Positions 7,622 through 13,862 of a DNA stretch of 14,939 bases are shown piece by piece. Positions within the stretch are counted from its first letter, which is position 1. Each line of letters begins with the position of its first letter. Source of the stretch: Nanobdellota archaeon (lineage in GTDB: Archaea > Nanobdellota > Nanobdellia > SCGC-AAA011-G17 > ARS1403); contig NZCU01000009.1 of NCBI GenBank assembly GCA_002688395.1, positions 1-14,939 of the forward strand, in the 5' to 3' direction. A program made the translations under genes and the position numbers. Under the pieces are notes generated by a model. The model was given only the letters and a program-made list of their open reading frames with translations, did no database searches and was not told the DNA's origin.

Positions 7622-8662
7622 TTAACTTAATAAATCAAAATACTCTTTTCCTAATTTTTCCCAGTTAAATTTTTCATTTGTAAATTTAATTTGATTTTTT
7701 CTAAACTTTTCTAAACTTTTCATGTTAAAAACTTCATCAATTTTATCCACAAAACCATTTACATCCATAGAGTTAACTAAAAAACCATTCTTTCCATCAA
7801 ATATAGCTTCTTTTATCCCTTCCATATTAGATGCTATAATAGGAACTCCTAAAATAGCAGCTTCAATAGCAACTATACCAAATCCTTCCACATCTCCTTC
7901 AACTTTTATATTAGGCATCACAAAAACATCAGCAATATTGTAAATATGTTCCTTGTCTTTATCATTAACATTTGTCAATAACTTTGATTTATCATTTAAA
8001 ACAGATCTTATCCTATTTTCATCATTTCCATTTCCAATTATTAGATAAACAAAATCTCCTTTAATATTATTAACAACATTCTTCAAAAACCAATAAACTC
8101 CCTTCCTCTTCCTTAACCTACCAACAGTTATGATAACTTTTTTATTCTTTAAATCAAGATCAAACTTCTTCTCTATAAATCCCCTAGACTCATCCTCTGA
8201 AATATTTATTTCATTAAAATTAACCCCATTAGGAATAAAATGACATTTACTTCTTTCAATACCTTTCTTAACACATTCTTCTATTGTATTGTTACTCACA
8301 CAAATTAACTTATCTAATTTGCTTAAATATTTAGGAATAAAAGATTGATAAAAATACCCATTATAAGTAACATCCAATCCATGGACAACACAATAAACTT
8401 TTTTACCTGTAAATTTCTTAATCAAATAACCTATCGGAGCTAACAATCCATCTCCAAGAATAACATCAGATTTATTAAAATTAAATAAAGTTTTTAAAAA
8501 AGAGTAAGGTAAAAACCAAAATAAATTATACTGTTTCTTCCCCATAGAAATTAACCCAACATCAAAGTATTTAGATAAAGCTTTATGTAATTCATAGTTG
8601 TGTTTCTGCATCCCACCAACACTTGGAGGAAATTTTCTCGATATAAAAACTATCTTTTTCAT
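7622..8662 (-). CDS. GT4 family glycosyltransferase
   Basis: Retaining GT-B glycosyltransferase of 346 residues. The N-terminal MKKIVFISRKFPPSVGGMQKHNYEL is the usual GT4 opening with the glycine loop at 16-17. Other marks are VVHGLD at 92-97, CVSNNTIEEC at 121-130, FIPNGVNF at 142-149, the donor-domain start ITVGRLRKRKGV at 178-189, and EGFGIVAIEA with the EX7E pair E259 and E267. The frame extends to 8719, but the ATG at 8662 is chosen. It begins at the conserved strand, and a BRE/TATA sequence (GAACGTTTAAAAGC, 8697-8684) is centred 27 bases upstream, inside the longer frame. It is the first gene of the minus-strand block that runs to 3540 and is divergent from the methyltransferase gene. 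Linkage specificity is not predictable. Confidence 0.9.
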   Translation of the reverse strand: MKKIVFISRKFPPSVGGMQKHNYELHKALSKYFDVGLISMGKKQYNLFWFLPYSFLKTLFNFNKSDVILGDGLLAPIGYLIKKFTGKKVYCVVHGLDVTYNGYFYQSFIPKYLSKLDKLICVSNNTIEECVKKGIERSKCHFIPNGVNFNEINISEDESRGFIEKKFDLDLKNKKVIITVGRLRKRKGVYWFLKNVVNNIKGDFVYLIIGNGNDENRIRSVLNDKSKLLTNVNDKDKEHIYNIADVFVMPNIKVEGDVEGFGIVAIEAAILGVPIIASNMEGIKEAIFDGKNGFLVNSMDVNGFVDKIDEVFNMKSLEKFRKNQIKFTNEKFNWEKLGKEYFDLLS

Positions 8663-8683
8663 ATTGTTTTTAGATGAGGAAAA

Positions 8684-8697
8684 GCTTTTAAACGTTC
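8684..8697 (-). promoter_or_regulatory. BRE/TATA promoter of the minus-strand glycan block
   Basis: On the minus strand GAACG is followed by TTTAAAAG, centred near 8689 and 27 bases from the ATG at 8662. No Shine-Dalgarno lies between, so a leaderless transcript is expected. This spacing is the main reason to reject the longer start at 8719. Confidence 0.6.
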
Positions 8698-8741
8698 CCA
8701 GTAAATTCAAAACAAACATTTAATAATATTTCTCTAATAAG

Positions 8742-8753
8742 CTTTATTTATAA
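8742..8753 (+). promoter_or_regulatory. TATA-like promoter of the methyltransferase operon
   Basis: The sequence TAATAAGCTTTATTTATAAG contains a TATA-like box centred about 22-25 bases before the ATG at 8772. AAGGA at 8761-8765, six bases from the ATG, could act as a Shine-Dalgarno if transcription starts earlier than expected. It lies in the same 109-base divergent region as the minus-strand promoter at 8684-8697, but the two boxes are distinct. Confidence 0.5.
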
Positions 8754-8771
8754 GAAATTAAAGGAATCACA

Positions 8772-9557
8772 ATGAATGATAAAAGAGATGGAACTAAACA
8801 ATCTGAATGGCATTGGCAATGGAGTAAAGCCTATCCAGATTCTTTAAATTCTTTCAAAAATTGGATTTGCCCAAATAAAATTGAAGATTTCAAAAACAAA
8901 AATGTTTTAGACTGTGGGTGTGGAGCGGGACAACACTTAAGATATCTCTCCCCATATTGCAAAAAAATATTAGGGATAGATCTTAACACAAAAGATATTG
9001 CAATAAAAAACAATCCAGAAGGAAAAAACATAGAAATAATTGAAGGAGATATATCAAATATTGATTTAAAAGAAAAATTCGACATTGTTTATTCTATTGG
9101 TGTACTCCACCATACTGATGATCCCTCAAAATCATTTAATAACATAAAAAAATTCGTTAAAAAAGATGGAAGATTAATAATTTGGGCTTATTCTTATGAA
9201 GGGAATTTTATAGTTAGGAGTTTTATAGAAAAAATTAGAAAATCATTTTTCTCTAAAATGAAAAGAAAAAATGTTTGGAAATTTTCAAAATTAATTACTG
9301 CTTTATTTTATATCCCAATCCATTCTATTTATCGTCTCCCCTTATCCTTTCTTCCATTCTATGATTATTTTAGGGATTGGAGAGGATTAAATTTTAAAAT
9401 AAATAATATTTGTTTATTTGATAAATTAAACGCACCTCAAACAATTTTTATTAAAAAAGAAACAATAGAAGAATGGTTCAATAAAAATGAATTCAAAGAT
9501 GTTCATATTGATTGGTATAACAAAGTTAGTTGGAGGGCTTCAGGAACAAGAATATGA
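8772..9557 (+). CDS. Class I SAM-dependent methyltransferase
   Basis: Predicted cytoplasmic methyltransferase of 261 residues. Motif I is VLDCGCGAGQH at 45-55, the acidic end of strand 2 is GID at 68-70, motif II includes EGDIS at 91-95, and VLHHTDDP at 111-118 follows the strand-4 motif, as in many small-molecule methyltransferases of glycan clusters. The N-terminal SEWHWQWSKAYPDSL segment and the aromatic, basic region at about 150-215 are outside the core fold and probably shape the acceptor site. The most likely role is O-methylation of a sugar or of the glycan end (inference). Its TGA overlaps the ATG of the GT39-like gene as ATGA at 9554-9557, so the two are coupled. The acceptor is unknown. 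Confidence 0.85.
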   Translation: MNDKRDGTKQSEWHWQWSKAYPDSLNSFKNWICPNKIEDFKNKNVLDCGCGAGQHLRYLSPYCKKILGIDLNTKDIAIKNNPEGKNIEIIEGDISNIDLKEKFDIVYSIGVLHHTDDPSKSFNNIKKFVKKDGRLIIWAYSYEGNFIVRSFIEKIRKSFFSKMKRKNVWKFSKLITALFYIPIHSIYRLPLSFLPFYDYFRDWRGLNFKINNICLFDKLNAPQTIFIKKETIEEWFNKNEFKDVHIDWYNKVSWRASGTRI

Positions 9558-10987
9558 GATTTATTAAAACTAAAAAAGATGCAATTGTAAGTTTAAGTGT
9601 AATAATTCTACTTGGAATAGTATTGAGATTCTTTACATTAGGAAGCAGAGCTTTCTGGCTTGATGAAGCTTTTACATTATTTACAGTAAGACTTCCAATA
9701 TCTGAAATATTTCAATCCCTTATAACAGATCCTCACCCTCCTTTATATTTTTTAATGCTTCATTTTTGGCAATATTTAGGTAACTCAGAATTTATATTTA
9801 GATTCCCTTCTTTAGTATTTAGTGTATTAGCAATATTCTTTATTTATAAAGTTGGAAAAGAAATTTACAATAGAGAAGTTGGAATTTTTGCAGCATTAAT
9901 ATTGGCAGTTTCTAAGTTCCAATTAAGATATGCACATGAAACAAGGGATTATACATTATTACTATTTTTATCACTATTATCAACATTTTTCTTTATTAGA
10001 CTTTTTAAAAACAATAAAAAAAAGGATTGGATTTATTATACTCTAGCAACAATAGTAGGGATATATACACATTATTTTATGGCTTTAATAATAATTGTGC
10101 ATAATATTTACTTCTTAATATTTAAAAGAAGATTAATAAAAAAATGGATTATCACTCAAACAATATTGGCCATTTCATACATTCCATTAATATCTTTATT
10201 TTTACAACAAAAAAATTACATAGTTTTACCCCAATTTCAAATACCTTTTGTTAAGTTAATAAACGTAGTAAGTACGTTTGTTTTCTTTAGTGGAAGCAGG
10301 GCTTTATTAATATTCTATGGGTCAATATTACTCTTATCATTTATATTTTATAAGAAAGATTTTTTCTTCAATAAAAAAATGTTTTTCTTATATATTTATT
10401 TTCTTCCTATATTAGTAATTTTCATATTAGCCAAGGCTGAATTTATATATTACACCCATAGACATTTTCTCATGGTTTCTCCAGCTTTTTACATAATAGT
10501 TTCAAAAGCAATTTCTAATGTTAAAACAAATCTTAAACCAATAGTCTTAGTTCTTTTAATAATGTTAAATAGTTTTGCAGTAATGGGTTATTACCACACA
10601 GATTTTAATACAACATTAAGAGACATTTCAACTAAAATAAGCTCTAATTATGAAGAAGGGGACGTTATAGTTCATACAAGTTATCACACTTTTGTTCCAA
10701 TAATAGAATACCATAATAGAGAGTTAGATGAATATATGGCAAGTAATGGGGGTAACTTTTTTAATGCCACATTTTTTGAAAATAGCATATACACAAAAGA
10801 CAACCATATCAAAGATCCATCATCTTTAGAAAATTATAAAAGAATATGGTTTGTAAATGGAACATATAGAAATACAGGAGCATCTGATTGGATTACACAA
10901 GGAGATATTGAATTAATAGAAGAAGAACAATATATTTGGGGAATAGATTTATTCCTTTATGAAGTGAAGGAGGAAGACGATGAATAA
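9554..10987 (+). CDS. GT39/ArnT-like membrane glycosyltransferase (GT-C fold)
   Basis: Polytopic membrane protein of 477 residues resembling the PMT/ArnT family of enzymes that use polyprenyl-phosphate sugars on the outer face of the membrane. After the first helix (about 11-28) comes the external loop with FWLDEAF, where D37-E38 is the usual catalytic acidic pair, then DPHPPLYF at 59-66 and RYAHETRDYTLLLFL at 125-139, all typical of the family. Multiple further helices and a soluble C-terminal part from about 360 follow. The frame can be read from a TTG at 9530, but the ATG at 9554 forms an ATGA overlap with the methyltransferase stop and has AGGA about eight bases upstream. Its likely donor maker is the DPM-like GT2 at 2660-3538 (inference). 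The acceptor could be a glycan, lipid or protein. Confidence 0.85.
   Translation: MRFIKTKKDAIVSLSVIILLGIVLRFFTLGSRAFWLDEAFTLFTVRLPISEIFQSLITDPHPPLYFLMLHFWQYLGNSEFIFRFPSLVFSVLAIFFIYKVGKEIYNREVGIFAALILAVSKFQLRYAHETRDYTLLLFLSLLSTFFFIRLFKNNKKKDWIYYTLATIVGIYTHYFMALIIIVHNIYFLIFKRRLIKKWIITQTILAISYIPLISLFLQQKNYIVLPQFQIPFVKLINVVSTFVFFSGSRALLIFYGSILLLSFIFYKKDFFFNKKMFFLYIYFLPILVIFILAKAEFIYYTHRHFLMVSPAFYIIVSKAISNVKTNLKPIVLVLLIMLNSFAVMGYYHTDFNTTLRDISTKISSNYEEGDVIVHTSYHTFVPIIEYHNRELDEYMASNGGNFFNATFFENSIYTKDNHIKDPSSLENYKRIWFVNGTYRNTGASDWITQGDIELIEEEQYIWGIDLFLYEVKEEDDE
10969..10973 (+). promoter_or_regulatory. Strong Shine-Dalgarno before the 41-residue ORF
   Basis: GGAGG lies six bases before the ATG at 10980 and is complementary to the conserved CCUCC at the 3' end of archaeal 16S rRNA. 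It sits within the last codons of the GT39-like gene. Confidence 0.55.
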
Positions 10988-11105
10988 AACAGAACTTTTT
11001 TATTTGATTTTAGGATTGGTATTAGGAATAATATCTACTTTTATATATTTCAAATTAAGAGTTTCATTTTTAGAATTCCTAACAATATACTTTGGATGTT
11101 GTTAA
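10980..11105 (+). CDS. Small membrane protein of 41 residues, unknown function
   Basis: Short frame that starts inside the end of the GT39-like gene (8-base overlap) and stops before the second flippase. The protein is MNKTELFYLILGL onward: one hydrophobic helix at about residues 7-24, a basic KLR, a second hydrophobic stretch near 29-38 and a C-terminal GCC. The ATG is preceded by GGAGG (10969-10973) at six bases, the best Shine-Dalgarno sequence in the window. No domain is recognised. It may be a subunit or regulator of the neighbouring membrane glycosyltransferase or flippase (inference). The alternatives are a chance frame whose Shine-Dalgarno is a by-product of the Lys-Glu-Glu codons of the GT39-like tail, or a remnant of a longer gene. 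Confidence 0.5.
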   Translation: MNKTELFYLILGLVLGIISTFIYFKLRVSFLEFLTIYFGCC

Positions 11106-11110
11106 GATAA

Positions 11111-11121
11111 GCTTTTTAAAT
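11111..11121 (+). promoter_or_regulatory. TATA promoter of the second flippase
   Basis: GATAAGCTTTTTAAATTAAT holds a TTTTTAAAT box (11113-11121) centred 26 bases before the ATG at 11143. No Shine-Dalgarno lies between, so a leaderless transcript starting at or near the ATG is likely. It suggests the flippase can be expressed separately from the methyltransferase-GT39 operon. The ATAAGCTTT core is shared with the promoter at 8738-8746. Confidence 0.55.
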
Positions 11122-11142
11122 TAATATTTTTATAATATTTCT

Positions 11143-12678
11143 ATGTCAGATATATTTTTGAAAAAAATAGCTAAGGGAGCATTAATGGTCCTAATAGGGA
11201 TCTTCATAGCTAAATTGCTAAGCTTTATTTACAGAGTTATAATTGCTAGACATGGGATAGAAGAATACGGTTTATTTTCTTTAGCATTAGTAGTTTTTAG
11301 TATTATTGTTTCTTTTTCATCATTTGGATTACACAAAGGAATAGTCTATTATATTTCATATTTTAAGAATAAAGAAGAAGATAATAAAATAAAAGGAATA
11401 ATATATTTTAGCTTTAAACTTCTTTTAACTTCTAGTGTAATAGCTTCAATTCTCCTATTTATTTTCTCAGAAACAATAGCTGTTAGTATTTTCCATAATT
11501 CTGACTTAACCTTAGTTCTAAAATTAATGGCAATAGTAATACCATTCGCAGTTTTAATAGAACTAGCTTATACATTAATGAGGGCCTTCCATCTTGTCAA
11601 ATACATAGTCTATAGTAAAGATTTATTCCAAAATATTGCAAAAATACTTCTAACAATAATATTTCTAGCACTAGGACTACAACTAAAAGGGATAGTCTTA
11701 GCTTATATTTTAGCAATAGGTTTCTCTTTCCTATTAACTCTTTATTATTTCAAAAAACATATCCTACAAATTTTTAACAAAGCCCTTAATATAGAATATT
11801 CTAACAAAATTTTATTATTATATTCCCTTCCTTTAATGTTAAGTGAAGGTATATCTCTAATTTATTTATGGACCGATAATTTAATGTTAGGTTTTTTTAC
11901 AGATGCAAGATCTCTAGGTTTGTATAACGCAGCGATTCCTTTCGCACAACTTTTTTACACTTTTCCATTTGCATTAATGATGCTTTTCTTCCCTTTACTT
12001 AGTGGAATGGATTTCAAAACACAAAGAGATGAATTCAAAAAAACATACATAACTGTAAATAAATGGGTAATTGCAATAAATTTATTTTTACTAGCAATGT
12101 TCATTATTTTTTCAAAACAGCTATTAAGTATTTTTGGACCAGAATATATTGAAGGGTCTAAAGTTCTAATAATACTTTCAATTGGATACTTCTTAACATA
12201 CACAGCAGTACCTCCTTCAAATATAATGTTGATATTTAGAAAAACAAAATGGATATTCTTAAACAATTTAACTCTTTTCATAATAAACATAATCCTTAAT
12301 TTTGTGTTAATACAAAAATATGGAATTATAGGGGCAGCAATAGCAACTACAATCTCCTTAACAATTCTAACATTGTTAATCTTAATAGAATCATATATTT
12401 TATCAAGAATAAATCCTTTTAAAATAAACACTTTTAAAGTTTTAATTTCTATTTTGTTAGTTTTTTCTTTTGCTAAATTAACCTCAACTTTAATTCATAT
12501 TTCCTCTATTTATTTAGTAATATTATTTTCATTGCTTTTTGCTTTCCTTTATTTAATCCTACTCCTAGTTACAAGATCTCTTGAAAAAGAAGACTTTATG
12601 ATCTTTAAAGCAATACAAGATAAATTAGGTATTGATCTAGAATTTCTAAATAAATTTATAGAAAAATTTATTCGTTAA
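11143..12678 (+). CDS. Polysaccharide flippase, MOP/Wzx family (copy 2)
   Basis: Multispanning membrane protein of 511 residues predicted to flip a lipid-linked glycan. It is collinear with the first flippase: KKIAKGALMVLIGIFIAKLLSFIYR against KKIAKGAGIIFGGMFLSKVFLFVYR at the N-terminus, then GIEEYGLFSLAL, a central SLPLMLSEGISLIYLWTDNLMLGFF matching SLPLIFNEITVMIFLWVDIFMIGIF, KYGIIGAAIATTISL, and TRSLEKEDF near the C-terminus. It has about 20 extra C-terminal residues (GIDLEFLNKFIEKFIR). The ATG has its own TATA box 26 bases upstream. Its end overlaps the convergent GT4 gene by 11 bases. Whether the two flippases carry different lipids is unknown. Confidence 0.9.
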   Translation: MSDIFLKKIAKGALMVLIGIFIAKLLSFIYRVIIARHGIEEYGLFSLALVVFSIIVSFSSFGLHKGIVYYISYFKNKEEDNKIKGIIYFSFKLLLTSSVIASILLFIFSETIAVSIFHNSDLTLVLKLMAIVIPFAVLIELAYTLMRAFHLVKYIVYSKDLFQNIAKILLTIIFLALGLQLKGIVLAYILAIGFSFLLTLYYFKKHILQIFNKALNIEYSNKILLLYSLPLMLSEGISLIYLWTDNLMLGFFTDARSLGLYNAAIPFAQLFYTFPFALMMLFFPLLSGMDFKTQRDEFKKTYITVNKWVIAINLFLLAMFIIFSKQLLSIFGPEYIEGSKVLIILSIGYFLTYTAVPPSNIMLIFRKTKWIFLNNLTLFIINIILNFVLIQKYGIIGAAIATTISLTILTLLILIESYILSRINPFKINTFKVLISILLVFSFAKLTSTLIHISSIYLVILFSLLFAFLYLILLLVTRSLEKEDFMIFKAIQDKLGIDLEFLNKFIEKFIR

Positions 12679-13756
12679 TAACTTTCAACCATTTCTCAGC
12701 CACTTTAGGAATATCATACTTTTCTAAAGCATCTTCTCTAGCCCTCTTCCCTAATCTCTCTCTTAATTCTTTATCCTCTAATAATAATTTAAATTTATTT
12801 AACAACTGATCATCCTTTTTCTGCTCAATCAAAAATCCATTCCTTCCATCTTCAATTATTTCTCTAGGGCCAACACAATTAGTTGCAATTATAGCCAAAC
12901 CAGAAGCCATCGATTCAATTAAAACTCTCCCAAACAACTCTTCCCATTCAGGAGTATCATAAGAATTCAATAAAAATATATCAGAATCTCTATAAACATC
13001 AGCTAACTTTTGCCTATCATTAATCATCCCTAAAAACTCAACATACTTATTTTCTTTAATCTCTTCTTCTAAAGGACCTGATCCTACAAAAACAAATCTA
13101 GCTTTATCTTTAAATTTCTCAGCTAAATTCAAAATTGATCTAATACCTTTAGCTTCCGTCAATCTTCCAACAGATAAAACAACAACCTTTCCATTATTTT
13201 GTTTAGGTTTGAAAATATTAGTATCAACTGAATGAGGTATTTGAAAAGACTTACATCCCATCGCTTCCAAACTATCCGCAGCTTTCTTAGTTGTTCCAAT
13301 TGCCTTTAAATTCTTAAAGAATATTTTCCACAAAAATTCATTAAATAACCATGGTTTTCTAACATATCTTCTCTTAGAAATATAAGGCCATCCAGTGTGA
13401 AAAATTAAATTCTTCCCAATTAATTTTAAGAATAATAAATAGTAAATAATACCTCCACATGCAGCTACTGGTAGTATTATGTTATTTGAAAATAAAAACT
13501 GAAAAGGAGCTATAAAACTTCTCAGTATAGGAGTCACAGGTTCATTTAATATAACATTATCTTTCCCAGTTATTATTTTTCTTATTTTCCTAAAAATCTT
13601 TGATTTATTATTTATCTTAATTAAAGTATAATACAAAAACCTAGAACCTATTAATTCAATACTATCAACTTGCTTACCAATTAAATTATAAGGGGCCTGA
13701 TAATATAATTTCACTGGATGTTCAGTATAAATCTTAAGTTTCTTCATAATAATCAC
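12668..13756 (-). CDS. GT4 family glycosyltransferase
   Basis: Retaining GT-B glycosyltransferase of 362 residues. The acceptor domain begins KKLKIYTEHPVKLYYQAPY, with NEPVTP at 71-76 and FHTGWPYISKRR at 119-130. The donor domain shows IPHSVDTNIFKP at 173-184, VVVLSVGRLTEAKGI at 191-205, VGSGPLEEEIK at 224-234, and EELFGRVLIESMASGLAII with the EX7E pair E273 and E281. The usual C-terminal helix follows. The start is GTG at 13756, supported by AGAGGT eight bases upstream (13770-13765). ATG 13747 is the alternative, with the motif 17 bases away. It stands alone, divergent from the B12 radical SAM gene and convergent with the flippase, so it is a single-gene unit. Specificity is unknown. Confidence 0.88.
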   Translation of the reverse strand: MIIMKKLKIYTEHPVKLYYQAPYNLIGKQVDSIELIGSRFLYYTLIKINNKSKIFRKIRKIITGKDNVILNEPVTPILRSFIAPFQFLFSNNIILPVAACGGIIYYLLFLKLIGKNLIFHTGWPYISKRRYVRKPWLFNEFLWKIFFKNLKAIGTTKKAADSLEAMGCKSFQIPHSVDTNIFKPKQNNGKVVVLSVGRLTEAKGIRSILNLAEKFKDKARFVFVGSGPLEEEIKENKYVEFLGMINDRQKLADVYRDSDIFLLNSYDTPEWEELFGRVLIESMASGLAIIATNCVGPREIIEDGRNGFLIEQKKDDQLLNKFKLLLEDKELRERLGKRAREDALEKYDIPKVAEKWLKVINE

Positions 13757-13794
13757 ATCAATAGACCTCTTTAGATGAAAGCCCCCTAAATACT

Positions 13795-13809
13795 CTTTTA
13801 TGCTTTTCG
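13795..13809 (-). promoter_or_regulatory. BRE/TATA promoter of the lone GT4 gene
   Basis: On the minus strand CCGAAAAGCATAAAAG gives a BRE (CGAAAAGC) and a TATA-like CATAAAAG centred near 13798. Transcription would start near 13772, leaving a short leader holding AGAGGT before the GTG at 13756. A second AT-rich option, GTATTTAG at 13792-13785, cannot be ruled out. Unlike the other promoters this one appears to give a leadered mRNA. Confidence 0.45.
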
Positions 13810-13833
13810 GTAATACTCAAAGCTAACAATACA

Positions 13834-13844
13834 TTTAAATAAAT
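13834..13844 (+). promoter_or_regulatory. TATA promoter of the B12 radical SAM gene
   Basis: TTTAAATAAAT is centred about 25 bases before the ATG at 13863 and no Shine-Dalgarno lies between, matching the leaderless pattern at 2660, 8662 and 11143. An ATG at 13852 closes after four codons and is not the start. Confidence 0.55.
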
Positions 13845-13862
13845 ATACATAATGAAAAAATT

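Noticed and set aside
7696..7721. Direct repeat of CTAAACTTTT in the GT4 gene
   Set aside because: It encodes an ordinary Leu-Glu-Lys-Phe-Arg-Lys stretch and is low-complexity AT-rich coding sequence.
8663..8719. N-terminal extension of the GT4 gene to 8719
   Set aside because: The 19 extra residues match nothing in GT4 openings and contain the promoter box at 27 bases from the ATG at 8662.
9530..9553. TTG start for the GT39-like gene at 9530
   Set aside because: The ATG at 9554 gives the usual ATGA overlap and a normal short cytoplasmic N-terminus.
2635..11116. Recurrent AAGCTT near several promoters as cloning scars
   Set aside because: The sites sit inside consistent BRE/TATA contexts and intact genes, and a six-base AT-rich word is expected often here.
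11955..12431. Minus-strand frame of 158 codons inside the second flippase
   Set aside because: It is an antisense shadow of a strong membrane-protein gene; its sequence shows no domain and no start signal was seen.
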